Assembly: GCA_045806525.1 (NCBI GenBank)
Contig: JBJMJD010000050.1
Span: forward strand, 21,991-85,990
Direction: 5' to 3'
DNA from: JAICYJ01 sp045806525
Lineage (GTDB): Bacteria > Actinomycetota > Thermoleophilia > Gaiellales > JAICJC01
DNA length: 64,000 nt
The notes below the pieces were generated by a model. That model was not told the DNA's origin and ran no database searches. It saw nothing but the letters and a program-made list of their open reading frames with translations. Within the stretch, counting starts at the first letter, position 1. Every line of letters starts with the position of its first letter. Shown piece by piece: positions 8,644 to 16,189 of this stretch. A program made the position numbers and the translations under genes.

Positions 8644-9527
8644 GATGCATCCTCGCTGCTCGTCGTCTCCTGCTCGGCCGCGACCGCGACCGGCGCCTCC
8701 TCGGCGGCGGGCTGGTCCTCGCTGCCGCTCGCCGCGGCCTCAGCTTCAGCCGCGGCCGCCGCGGCCGCCTCCGCCTCCGCCGCAGCCGCCTCCTCGGCCG
8801 CACGGCGTGCCGCCTCGGCCTCCATCTCCGCGGCCCGCACTTTCAGCTGGCCCTCGGCGACGGCGTCGGCCAACACTCGCACGATCAGGCCGGTGGAGCG
8901 GATCGCGTCGTCGTTTCCCGGGACGATGAAGTCGGCGTCGTCGGGGTCGCAGTTGGTGTCGACCAGGCCGATCACCGTGATGCCCAGCCGGCGCGCCTCG
9001 CGCACGGCCAGGGCCTCCTTCTTCATATCGATCACGACCACCGCGTCGGGCAGCTTGCGCGTGTCGGCCAGGCCGCCAAGGTTGGTCTCGAGCTTTTCGA
9101 GCTCGGCGATGGTGCTCTGACGCTCCTTGGAGGGCAGCAGCTCGAGCTGGCCCTCGGCCTTCTGCCGGCGCAGCTCGTGCAGCGCGGCGATGCGATCCTG
9201 GATGGTGCGGTAGTTCGTGAGCAAGCCGCCCAGCCAGCGGTGGTTGACGTAGGGCTGCCCCACCCGGCGGGCCTGCTCCTCGATGGCGTCCTGGGCCTGC
9301 TTCTTGGTGCCCACGAACAGCACCGTGCCGTTGCGCTCGGCGATGTTGCGGACGTAGTCGTAAGCGTCCTGCAGCATCACGATCGACTGCTGCAGGTCGA
9401 TGATGTAGATGCCGCCGCGCTCGCCGAAGATGAAGCGGCGCATCTTCGGGTTCCAGCGCCGTGTCTGGTGGCCGAAGTGGACGCCGGCCTCCAGCAGCTC
9501 TCGCATGGTGACTGCGGTTGTGGGCAC
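8640..9527 (-). CDS. rpsB: 30S ribosomal protein S2 with Ala/Glu-rich C-terminal tail
   Basis: Core small-subunit protein; MRELLEAGVHFGHQ, RRWNPKM and GTKKQAQ are diagnostic. The GTG at 9527 is chosen because a perfect AAGGAGG lies 7 nt upstream; the in-frame ATG at 9548 lies on the other side of that Shine-Dalgarno. After the conserved body (to about residue 225) there is a tail of about 70 residues made almost only of Ala and Glu. The tail is low-complexity and presumably helical or disordered. 295 residues, well above the usual 230-260. Confidence 0.96.
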   Translation of the reverse strand: MPTTAVTMRELLEAGVHFGHQTRRWNPKMRRFIFGERGGIYIIDLQQSIVMLQDAYDYVRNIAERNGTVLFVGTKKQAQDAIEEQARRVGQPYVNHRWLGGLLTNYRTIQDRIAALHELRRQKAEGQLELLPSKERQSTIAELEKLETNLGGLADTRKLPDAVVVIDMKKEALAVREARRLGITVIGLVDTNCDPDDADFIVPGNDDAIRSTGLIVRVLADAVAEGQLKVRAAEMEAEAARRAAEEAAAAEAEAAAAAAAEAEAAASGSEDQPAAEEAPVAVAAEQETTSSEDAS

Positions 9528-9667
9528 GCAATCGCCTCCTTGAAACATGGTTGATGGGTATGTAGCCGGCGGAGACGACCGGAGCCTCGCAGCTGCGCAG
9601 AGGCACCACCGGGCGACTGTTGCCCGCCGGGGAGAGGGTTGACGAACGGAAACGCCCGTCGATTCTA
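9528..9667 (-). promoter_or_regulatory. rpsB leader with putative -10 box TAGAAT at 9662-9667
   Basis: TAGAAT on the minus strand overlaps the rluD stop codon and would give a 5' UTR of about 130 nt, long for this window. Within it 9610-9626 can form CGGGC/GCCCG. Ribosomal protein S2 represses its own operon through the leader in some bacteria, so this is a candidate control region. The structure itself is not a family I recognise. Confidence 0.35.
9535..9541 (-). promoter_or_regulatory. Strong Shine-Dalgarno of rpsB
   Basis: AAGGAGG on the minus strand, 7 nt before GTG 9527. It fixes the rpsB start and excludes the upstream ATG. Confidence 0.9.
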
Positions 9668-10582
9668 GCCGAAACCCGGTTGCGCCCGGACCGCGCCGCC
9701 CTGCGCCAGCTCAAGCGCCGCCGACAGGTCGGGCGGCAGCGGCGAGCCGACGTCGATCTGCTCGCCGCTCCACGGATGCGGGAACCGCAGCCGCGCGGCG
9801 TGCAGGAACTGGCGCTCGAGGCCGAGCTCGGGGCCGTGCCCGTAGACGCGGTCGCCCACCACCGGGCAGCCGATCGCCGCCAGGTGCACGCGGATCTGAT
9901 GGGTGCGGCCGGTCTCGAGCTCCACATCCAGCAACGTGCGGCCCTCGCACAGCTCCGCGATCGTGAAGTGGGTGACGGCCGGCCTGGCCACATCCGAGTC
10001 GAGCGAGACGCGGGTCGGATCGCGCCGGTCGCGGCCGATCGGCGCCTCGATGGTGCCGCGGCGCGAGGCCGGGCGGCCGCGCACCAGCGCCGTGTAGCTG
10101 CGGTGGATGCGCCGCCGGCGCAGGAGCGACTGCAACCGCGCCAGGGTGCGGTCGTCGCGCGCGACCACCAGCAGGCCGGAGGTGTCGCGATCGAGCCGGT
10201 GCACGATCCCCGGCCGCGGGCCCTCGCCGCCGATCTCGTGCAGCAGGCCGTGCACCAGCGTCGGCCCGGCGTATCCCGGCACCGGGTGCACGAGCAGCCC
10301 GGCCGGCTTGTCGACCACCAGCAGGTGGTGGTCTCGGTAGACCACAGGGATGTCCATCTGCTGGGGCACCAGCTCGGACATGACCGGCTCCGGCGCAGGG
10401 AACGAGACCGTCTGGCCGGCCGCGAGCTTGTGCGACTTGGGCCGGGAGCGGCCGTCCACCATGACCGCGCCGGTCTCGATCAAGCGCTCGGCGGCAGCGC
10501 GCGATCCGACCTCCTCCAGCGACGCCAGGAACCGGTCGAGACGGCCGCCGACGGCGTCGTCCGGCACCGTCAGCGAGTGCAT
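9665..10582 (-). CDS. rluD: RluA/RluD-family 23S rRNA pseudouridine synthase
   Basis: S4 RNA-binding domain at about residues 10-65, then the pseudouridine synthase domain with the catalytic GIVHRLDRDTSGLLVVA motif and the GRTHQIRVHL block. 305 residues, normal for the family. In many Gram-positives it sits directly after lspA, as here: its ATG overlaps the lspA stop by one base (TGATG). It probably modifies helix 69 of 23S rRNA, but the RluA/C/D specificity cannot be read from the sequence. Confidence 0.92.
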   Translation of the reverse strand: MHSLTVPDDAVGGRLDRFLASLEEVGSRAAAERLIETGAVMVDGRSRPKSHKLAAGQTVSFPAPEPVMSELVPQQMDIPVVYRDHHLLVVDKPAGLLVHPVPGYAGPTLVHGLLHEIGGEGPRPGIVHRLDRDTSGLLVVARDDRTLARLQSLLRRRRIHRSYTALVRGRPASRRGTIEAPIGRDRRDPTRVSLDSDVARPAVTHFTIAELCEGRTLLDVELETGRTHQIRVHLAAIGCPVVGDRVYGHGPELGLERQFLHAARLRFPHPWSGEQIDVGSPLPPDLSAALELAQGGAVRAQPGFG

Positions 10583-11115
10583 CAGAACAGCCCGCCGGGT
10601 GGGCCGCCCGGCGCGGCGGAGGCGCGATGGTCGAGCCGGCCCAGCCCTACCAGCAGCAGCACCACGCCGACCACGATGAAGCAGTCGGCCAGGTTGAACG
10701 TGGGCCAGTGCGAGACGTGGATGAAGTCGGTGACGTAGCCGTTGGTGATGCGGTCGAACAGGTTCGACACGCTGCCGCCGATCAGGAAGCCGAGCGCGAC
10801 CGGGAACAGCACGTGGCGCGAGCCCGATTTCGCGAAGTGGGCCAGCATCCAGACCACCGCCAGCGCCGTCAGCAGGGACACCAGCTCCAGCCGGCCGGGG
10901 AAGATGCCGAACGCGATGCCGGTGTTGCGCAGGTGCGTGATCTCCAGGAAGGGCAGCACCCGGTGGCCGTCACCGAGCGCGATCCGGTCGACGATCAGGT
11001 GCTTGGTGACCTGGTCCGCGACGACGACGGCGGCAGCCACGGCCAGCAGGCCCGCCCACTGCAACGAGCCCGCGGAGCGCGGCGACGGCTCCAGCGGGGG
11101 GAGTTGCTCGATCAG
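10582..11115 (-). CDS. lspA: Lipoprotein signal peptidase (SPase II), probable CTG start
   Basis: Aspartic membrane protease that removes signal peptides from prolipoproteins. Seen: VVADQVTKHLI, HLRNTGIAFG, GGSVSNLFDRITNGYVTDFI and FNLADCFIVVG, carrying both catalytic Asp residues, plus four hydrophobic segments. The reading is open well into the dksA-like gene. The best start is a CTG at 11115 that forms CTGA with that gene's stop and has GAGGAA 5 nt upstream (177 residues). A TTG at 11064 (160 residues) and GTG codons inside the upstream gene are alternatives. A substrate, the lipoprotein at 39.8 kb, is in the window. Confidence 0.92.
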   Translation of the reverse strand: MIEQLPPLEPSPRSAGSLQWAGLLAVAAAVVVADQVTKHLIVDRIALGDGHRVLPFLEITHLRNTGIAFGIFPGRLELVSLLTALAVVWMLAHFAKSGSRHVLFPVALGFLIGGSVSNLFDRITNGYVTDFIHVSHWPTFNLADCFIVVGVVLLLVGLGRLDHRASAAPGGPPGGLF

Positions 11116-11474
11116 CCCCGTTCCTCGAGCCGTTTGCACTCGATGCACTTGGTCGCGTATGGCAGCGCCTCCAGCCGCTCCTCCGAGATCGGTTCGGTGC
11201 AGCGCTCGCACCTGCCATAGGAGCCGGCTTCGATCCTGCCGAGCGCGGCGTCGATGCGGGCCAGCAGGTGCTCGGCGTTGTCCTCGAGCGACTGCTCGAT
11301 CTCGCGGTCGACGGTCTCGCTGGCGCTGTCGGCCAGGTGCGAGTCGTTGCCGTCCTCGTCGGTCTGATCCTCGAGCGAGTGCGACAGATCGTCCTGGAGG
11401 GCCTGCATCTCCGAGGTCACGCGATGGCGCTCCGCCAGCAGCCGGTCACGAGCGGAATCGATGTCGACAGTCAT
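11112..11474 (-). CDS. DksA/TraR-type zinc-finger protein
   Basis: 120 residues. An N-terminal coiled-coil stretch rich in Asp and Glu is followed by CERC and, 17 residues later, CIEC, the four-Cys zinc finger of the DksA/TraR/YteA family. These proteins bind in the RNA polymerase secondary channel or act as general stress regulators. The tip residues were not compared, so a DksA-like function is inference. The ATG at 11474 is fixed by AGGAGGT 6 nt upstream. First gene of the unit with lspA and rluD. Confidence 0.85.
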   Translation of the reverse strand: MTVDIDSARDRLLAERHRVTSEMQALQDDLSHSLEDQTDEDGNDSHLADSASETVDREIEQSLEDNAEHLLARIDAALGRIEAGSYGRCERCTEPISEERLEALPYATKCIECKRLEERG

Positions 11475-11480
11475 GCCCCC

Positions 11481-11487
11481 ACCTCCT
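11481..11487 (-). promoter_or_regulatory. Shine-Dalgarno of the dksA-like gene
   Basis: AGGAGGT on the minus strand, 6 nt before the ATG at 11474. It decides the start against the longer in-frame reading from 11492. Confidence 0.85.
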
Positions 11488-11619
11488 GCCACGGCTTGCG
11501 CCCGTCAGCGTAGCGCCCGGCGGTTGCCGAGCGGCGGGCGCCGGGTGAGACGCGGAGCGAAAATCGGGTACGGGTGAGGGTCACGACGGGGCTGGCGAGG
11601 GATGCTCAAACCAGCGCCC

Positions 11620-11625
11620 AGTATA
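11620..11625 (-). promoter_or_regulatory. Possible -10 box (TATACT) for dksA-like-lspA-rluD
   Basis: TATACT is the only good -10 match in the 188-bp gap between divIVA and the dksA-like gene. It would give a UTR of about 140 nt. No matching -35 is seen, so support is weak. Nothing else is recognisable in this gap. Confidence 0.3.
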
Positions 11626-11662
11626 GCCAGGGCGGGTCGTCCGAAGACCGCCGCAAGGCGGC

Positions 11663-12148
11663 CTATCCAGCCACGGTCAGCTCGCCGGCGGGCTCGGCGA
11701 TCATCTCCTCATGGTCGCGCACCGACTGCAGGGTGGTGCCCAGCAGCGTTCGCAGCCGCGTGCGGAATCGCCGCTCGTCGGCACGCAGGCGCTCGACCTC
11801 GCGCCGCACCTGCTCGCGTTCGGCGTAGGTCTTGTGGATGATCTCGCGTGCGCGCGCCTCGGCCTCGCGGACGATCAGCTCGGCGTCACGGCCGGCGGCC
11901 GCGCGCAGCTCGTCGGCCGTGCGCTGGGCCGTCACGAGCGCGTCGCGCATCGCGTGCTCGGTGTCGCGGAGCTCGCCCAGCGAGGTCTCCAGCTCGTGTA
12001 CCCGGTCCTCCAGGTCGGCGCGGTCGCGCCACACGGTCTCGAACGCGGAGGTGGCGTGGGTCATGATCTCGTCGACTTCGGAGACGCGGTAGCCGATGAA
12101 CGTCCGCTTGGGACGCTGGTGCCTGAGTTCTGCGGGTGAGAGAGACAT
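11663..12148 (-). CDS. divIVA: DivIVA-domain protein
   Basis: Coiled-coil protein that binds negatively curved membrane at poles and septa. FIGYRVSEVDEIM near the N-terminus matches the DivIVA lipid-binding domain, followed by a long predicted coiled coil from about residue 35 to 140. 161 residues. The start at 12148 was chosen because the domain begins shortly after it and the longer reading shadows yggT and proC. In the ylm gene order it follows yggT, as expected. Confidence 0.88.
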   Translation of the reverse strand: MSLSPAELRHQRPKRTFIGYRVSEVDEIMTHATSAFETVWRDRADLEDRVHELETSLGELRDTEHAMRDALVTAQRTADELRAAAGRDAELIVREAEARAREIIHKTYAEREQVRREVERLRADERRFRTRLRTLLGTTLQSVRDHEEMIAEPAGELTVAG

Positions 12149-12183
12149 GCCATCCGGTTTCGACGACCGCGCCCCCAGTCCTG

Positions 12184-12459
12184 CTACTCCAGGTTGGTCA
12201 GGATGTTGGCGAGGATCTGGTAGACCAGGCCCAGCACGATCAGCGCCACGATCGGCGACAGGTCGAACGCGCCGATCGGCGGGATCATGCGGCGAAACAG
12301 CCCCAGGTAGGGCTCGACCGTGTCGTGCAGGAACGTCCGCACCCGGCCGATCCACACGTTGTAGGGCAGCTGCACCCACGACATGATGATGTAGAGCAGG
12401 ATCAGGATCGTGTACACGTAGTACAGAGCCGTCAGGAAGCTGACGAGGGTGGAGATCAC
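12184..12459 (-). CDS. YggT/YlmG family membrane protein
   Basis: 91 residues with two membrane segments (STLVSFLTALYYVYTILIL and the C-terminal SPIVALIVLGLVYQIL) joined by the conserved WIGRVRTFLHDTVEPYLGLFRRMIPP region, cut short here. Part of the sepF-ylmG-divIVA group linked to division and membrane organisation; the exact role is unknown. The GTG start is 6 bp after the proC stop, with a TAGGCT box that overlaps that stop. Confidence 0.88.
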   Translation of the reverse strand: MISTLVSFLTALYYVYTILILLYIIMSWVQLPYNVWIGRVRTFLHDTVEPYLGLFRRMIPPIGAFDLSPIVALIVLGLVYQILANILTNLE

Positions 12460-12465
12460 GGCCGG

Positions 12466-13278
12466 CTAGCCTAGCTCGCCGGCACGGCGCATGGCCGCCA
12501 CGACCCCGTCGATGATGGCGCCGCGCACGCCCTGGCGCTCCATCTCGGCCAGGCCGGCCGCGGCGGTGCCGCCCGGCGAGGTGACCATCCGCCGCAGCGC
12601 GCTGGCCGGCATGTCGTCCTCGCGCATAAGGCCGGCGGTGCCGGTGACCGTGGTCAGGATCAGGGCACGGGCGTCGGCGTAGCTGAGCCCGCTGACGATG
12701 CCGGCGTCCTCGAACGCCTCGATGATCAGCGCCAGGAAGGCGGGGCCGGAGCCGGACAGGGCGGTGGCGGCGTCGAAAGCGCGCTCCTCCAGCCGCACCA
12801 CCTCGCCCAGCAGCCCGAACGCCTCCAGCACCTGCTGCTCGGCGGCGGTGTCGATGAACCGGCCGGCCGAGTAGGCGAGCGTGCCCATGCCGACCTGCAC
12901 GCCCACATTGGGCATGAAGCGGAAGACGGGGGCGTCCACGTCGAGGATCGTCTCCAGCGTGGACGTGGGCACGCCGGCAGCCACCGACGCGATCGCCTTG
13001 GTGGGCGTGATCAGCTCGCTCACCTCTCGCAGCACCCGCTCGACGTCGACCGGCTTCACGCACAGCACCACCAGGTCGGCCTGGGACGCCACCTCCGCGT
13101 TGTGCTCGAGGTGCCGCACGCCGTGGTGCTCGGCCAGGGCGGCGGCGCGGCCGGAGCCGCGGTCGGTGACCAGGATCCGCCCGGCAATGTCCGGATCGGC
13201 CCGCACCCAGCCGCGCACCATCGCCGATGCCATGTTGCCGGCACCGAGCAGGCCGAGGGTGAACGAGGAGGAGGCCAC
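12466..13278 (-). CDS. proC: Pyrroline-5-carboxylate reductase
   Basis: NADPH-dependent last step of proline synthesis. Seen: LGLLGAGNMASAMVRG dinucleotide loop, VLCVKP, the GSGPAFLALIIEA active-site helix, and LREDDMPASALRRMVTSPGGTAAAGL at the C-terminal signature. 270 residues from the GTG at 13278; the longer reading is a shadow of the divergent kinase gene. proC between sepF and yggT is a known variant of the ylm cluster. Confidence 0.95.
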   Translation of the reverse strand: MASSSFTLGLLGAGNMASAMVRGWVRADPDIAGRILVTDRGSGRAAALAEHHGVRHLEHNAEVASQADLVVLCVKPVDVERVLREVSELITPTKAIASVAAGVPTSTLETILDVDAPVFRFMPNVGVQVGMGTLAYSAGRFIDTAAEQQVLEAFGLLGEVVRLEERAFDAATALSGSGPAFLALIIEAFEDAGIVSGLSYADARALILTTVTGTAGLMREDDMPASALRRMVTSPGGTAAAGLAEMERQGVRGAIIDGVVAAMRRAGELG

Positions 13279-13288
13279 GAGGCCAAAG

Positions 13289-13316
13289 AGCGTACCGGAA
13301 CACCGTCCCCTACAGT
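13289..13316. promoter_or_regulatory. Divergent -10 boxes for proC and the APH-like kinase
   Basis: TACGCT (minus, 13289-13294) ends 10 nt before the proC GTG. TACAGT (plus, 13311-13316) ends 6 nt before the kinase ATG at 13323. Both transcripts would be leaderless or nearly so. Confidence 0.4.
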
Positions 13317-13322
13317 CCGGCC

Positions 13323-14204
13323 ATGGTGACCATCCCGCCGCAGCTGGACGAGAACATCCGCAGCTGGCACGGCCAGGAGGGAGCGGACTGGCTGGCGGCG
13401 CTGCCCACGGCGGTGGCCGGGCTCGCCGCCCGCTGGGAGCTGACGGTCGGGCAGCCGTTCGGCGACGACGGCGCCGTCTCCTGGGTGGCGCCGGCCACCA
13501 CGACGGGCGGCTTGGAGGCGGTGCTGAAGGTGTTCCTGCCCGACCTCGAGAACCGGCATGAGGCCGACGCGCTGCGCCACTACGGCGGCCGCGGCGCGGT
13601 GCGGCTGCTGGACGCCGAGACAGGGGCGCTCCTGCTGGAGCGGCTGTGGCCGGGCACGAGCCTCTGGCAGCTCGAGGACGATGACGAGGCGGCGCGGATC
13701 GTGGTGGGCCTGCTCGAGCAGCTCTGGCACGCTCCCGCCGACGGTCATCCGTTCCGCACCCTGGCCGGCGATGCGGTGCGCTGGTCGACCGGCATCCCGG
13801 AGGCGTGGGCGGCCCTGCGCGAGCCGTTCGAGCGGGAGCTGGCCGACCTTGGCGGGACGCTCGCGGCGGAGCTGGCGCGGTCGCAGGGCGAGCAGGTGGT
13901 GTTGCACCAGGATCTGCACGGCGGCAACGTGCTGCGGGCGGAGCGATCGCCGTGGCTGGCGATCGACCCCAAGCCGCTGGTGGGCGAGCGCGAGTTCGAC
14001 CTGGCATCGCTGATCCGGGACACGCGCGAGCGCATCGACGAGCGGCTGGTGCGGCGGCGGCTGGATCTGCTGTCAGAGCTGCTGGGGCTCGACCGCGAGC
14101 GGGTGCGCTGCTGGGCGATCGTGCACGCGTTGGCGTGGGGCGTCGAGGGCGATCAGGCGGACGCGGCGATGATCATGTGCGCGCGATGGTTGGCCCGCAT
14201 GTAG
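13323..14204 (+). CDS. APH(6)/hydroxyurea-type phosphotransferase
   Basis: Kinase of the streptomycin 6-phosphotransferase family. VVLHQDLHGGNVLR carries the catalytic Asp and Asn, and AIDPKPLVGEREFDLASL is the metal-binding DFG-equivalent block characteristic of APH_6_hur members. 293 residues, full length. Real resistance is unproven, since many chromosomal members phosphorylate unknown small molecules. It is convergent with sepF and interrupts the otherwise conserved pgeF-yggS-sepF / proC-yggT-divIVA cluster, so it looks inserted. Base composition matches its neighbours. Confidence 0.82.
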   Translation: MVTIPPQLDENIRSWHGQEGADWLAALPTAVAGLAARWELTVGQPFGDDGAVSWVAPATTTGGLEAVLKVFLPDLENRHEADALRHYGGRGAVRLLDAETGALLLERLWPGTSLWQLEDDDEAARIVVGLLEQLWHAPADGHPFRTLAGDAVRWSTGIPEAWAALREPFERELADLGGTLAAELARSQGEQVVLHQDLHGGNVLRAERSPWLAIDPKPLVGEREFDLASLIRDTRERIDERLVRRRLDLLSELLGLDRERVRCWAIVHALAWGVEGDQADAAMIMCARWLARM

Positions 14205-14223
14205 GGCCGACGGACGCGCTGAC

Positions 14224-14763
14224 TCAGTACTGGTTGAAGAACCCGCGCTCCATCAACGAGGCCTTATCCTCAGCTGAGACGGTCACGTGCGCGGGGGTGA
14301 GCAGGAACACCCGGTCGGCGACGCGCTGCATGGCGCCATCCAGTGCGTAGGTGAGCCCGCTCGAGAAGTCGATCAGCCGCTTGGCCAGATCCGAGTCCGC
14401 CGCCTGAAGGTTGATGATCACCGGCACGTCGGCCTTCAGCTTGTCGGCCACCTTCTGCGCGTCGTTGAACGACTTCGGCACGATCAGCTCCACCTGCGCC
14501 GCGTGGCGCTGGCCGCCGTTCTGCGCGGCGGGGTGCCGCCCGCGGCCGCGCTGCGGAGGCGGCTCGTCCGAGAAGATGTCGTCGAAGTCGGCACCCGAGC
14601 GGCGTCGCGGGTTCAGCCGGCGGACGTTCGGACGCTCGTTGTAGCGGCTCTCGAGGTCCTCATGGGCCGCGGAGCCGTCGTCGTCGAAGTAGTCATCCTC
14701 CCAGTCCTCCTCCTTGATGCCGAAGTAGACCTGGGTGCGCTGCCACATGTCCTTTACACTCAT
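14224..14763 (-). CDS. sepF: Cell division protein SepF
   Basis: FtsZ-binding membrane anchor for the division ring. The N-terminal SVKDMWQRTQVYFG amphipathic helix would insert in the membrane; an acidic and Arg-rich linker follows (about 20-85). The C-terminal domain contains VPKSFNDAQKVADKL, VIINLQ and RLIDFSSGLTYALDG, the conserved dimer and FtsZ-binding core. 179 residues. GAGGAG precedes the ATG. It lies 12 bp after yggS. Confidence 0.95.
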   Translation of the reverse strand: MSVKDMWQRTQVYFGIKEEDWEDDYFDDDGSAAHEDLESRYNERPNVRRLNPRRRSGADFDDIFSDEPPPQRGRGRHPAAQNGGQRHAAQVELIVPKSFNDAQKVADKLKADVPVIINLQAADSDLAKRLIDFSSGLTYALDGAMQRVADRVFLLTPAHVTVSAEDKASLMERGFFNQY

Positions 14764-14775
14764 GCGCTCCTCACT

Positions 14776-15429
14776 TTACCGCCCATACAGGACGCTCCCC
14801 ACCCGTACGATCGTCGCGCCCTCCGCCGCAGCCGCCGCGTAGTCCTGGCTTGTGCCCATCGAGAGCTCCCGGAATTCGTGGCGTCCCTGCCAGGCCGGCG
14901 CCAGGCGATCGCGCAGCTCGCGGAGCGCCGCGAACCAGGGCCGTGCCTCGTTCGGGTCGTGCACCAGTGGCGGCATCGTCATCAGGCCGTCGAACCGGAC
15001 ACGCTCCAGCGTCGCGACGTCATCGAGGAACCCGTCCACCTGCTGGAGCCCCACGCCAGCCTTGGTGTCCTCGCCGGCCACGTTCACCTGCAGCAGGCAG
15101 TCCACCGAGCTCTGCGCCTGGTCCTGCATCCGGCGGCAAGCGGAGAGCGAGTCGACAGCGTGGATCAGCCGCACGCGTCCGGCGATGTCGCGCACCTTGC
15201 GGCTCTGCACGTGGCCGATGAAGTCCCAGGTGAACAGGTCGCGGTGCGCCTCCTGCTTGGCGATCAGCGCGTCTGACCGGTTCTCGCCGACCAGGCGCAC
15301 GCCACCCTCGTGCAGCGCAGGCAGGTCGTCGGCATCGACGTACTTGGTGGCTGCCAGGATCTGCACGTCCGGTCCCACCCGCTCGCGCACAAGCGCCAGG
15401 TTCTCCGCGATCACGGCCGGGTCAAGCAA
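14776..15429 (-). CDS. YggS/YlmE-type pyridoxal phosphate homeostasis protein
   Basis: PLP-binding TIM-barrel protein without a known reaction, needed for B6 and amino acid homeostasis. AATKYVDAD contains the PLP lysine; GENRSDAL, FIGHVQSRKVRD and LSMGTSQDY are the signature blocks. The likely start is a TTG at 15429 overlapping the pgeF stop by 8 bp (217 residues). A GTG at 15414 is possible. The N-terminus is short compared with E. coli YggS. Confidence 0.92.
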   Translation of the reverse strand: MLDPAVIAENLALVRERVGPDVQILAATKYVDADDLPALHEGGVRLVGENRSDALIAKQEAHRDLFTWDFIGHVQSRKVRDIAGRVRLIHAVDSLSACRRMQDQAQSSVDCLLQVNVAGEDTKAGVGLQQVDGFLDDVATLERVRFDGLMTMPPLVHDPNEARPWFAALRELRDRLAPAWQGRHEFRELSMGTSQDYAAAAAEGATIVRVGSVLYGR

Positions 15430-16189
15430 GCAGCCCCACCACCCCCTGCCGGCCGGTGACGCCGTGGTCGCGCCGGTGCGAGAAGTAGCGATCCTCGCTG
15501 CAGATCGTGCACTCGCCGGCAACCGCCACCTGCTGGACACCGCTCGTGCGAAGCGCGCGCTCGGCGCACAGCCACAGGTCGGCGCGGCCGTCTCGGACGA
15601 CGTCCTCTCCGAAGCGGCGGGTCAGCGGGCCGGCCACGTCGTCGCCCACCTCGTAGCAGCACGGCCCCGCCCCCGGCCCGATCGCGGCCACCGCCTCGCC
15701 GCCGACCGTCGCCACACCGGCCTCGATCACGCCGGCCTCGATGCCACGCCAGCCGGCGTGCAGCAGCGCCAGCCGGCTGCCGTCGGCGGCCGCGATCGCG
15801 AGCGGCAGACAGTCGGCGGTGAGCAGGGTCAGCGCCCGGCCGCGGATGCTGGTGACCAGGCCGTCAGACTTGGGGAACGGCTCGGCGCCCGGCTGCAGGA
15901 AGCGTCCCGTGGCCGGATCGTCGGTCACCTCGCGGATGTCGGTGCCGTGCACCTGCCAGGCCATGGTCGCGGTGGCGCCGTCGCCGCCGGCACCGGCCAC
16001 GGCCCGCCGCCGGTTCTCGGCCACGTTCGGCGCGTCGTCCGCCGTCAGCGCGCCCAGGTTGAGCGACGCGAAGGCACCCGACGAGACGCCGCCGTGACGG
16101 CAGGTGAAGGAGACGCGCACGCCGGCCGGCGCGGCCGCCCAGTCGAGCAGCGCCAGCGGCTCCTGACGCCAGGCCAGGCCGGCGCTCAC
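15422..16189 (-). CDS. pgeF: PgeF/YfiH (laccase-domain) purine nucleoside or peptidoglycan-editing enzyme
   Basis: Family DUF152/Cu-oxidase_4. Seen: QVHGTDI, LTADCLPLAIA and LLHAGWRGIEAG, which supply the two His and Cys of the zinc site. CSEDRYFSHRRDHGVTGRQ closes the domain. Members have been described as adenosine phosphorylase/deaminase and as removing misincorporated serine-containing muropeptides. The GTG start makes a GTGA overlap with the upstream gene; 255 residues. The ylmD position beside yggS and sepF is conserved. Confidence 0.92.
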   Translation of the reverse strand: MSAGLAWRQEPLALLDWAAAPAGVRVSFTCRHGGVSSGAFASLNLGALTADDAPNVAENRRRAVAGAGGDGATATMAWQVHGTDIREVTDDPATGRFLQPGAEPFPKSDGLVTSIRGRALTLLTADCLPLAIAAADGSRLALLHAGWRGIEAGVIEAGVATVGGEAVAAIGPGAGPCCYEVGDDVAGPLTRRFGEDVVRDGRADLWLCAERALRTSGVQQVAVAGECTICSEDRYFSHRRDHGVTGRQGVVGLLA

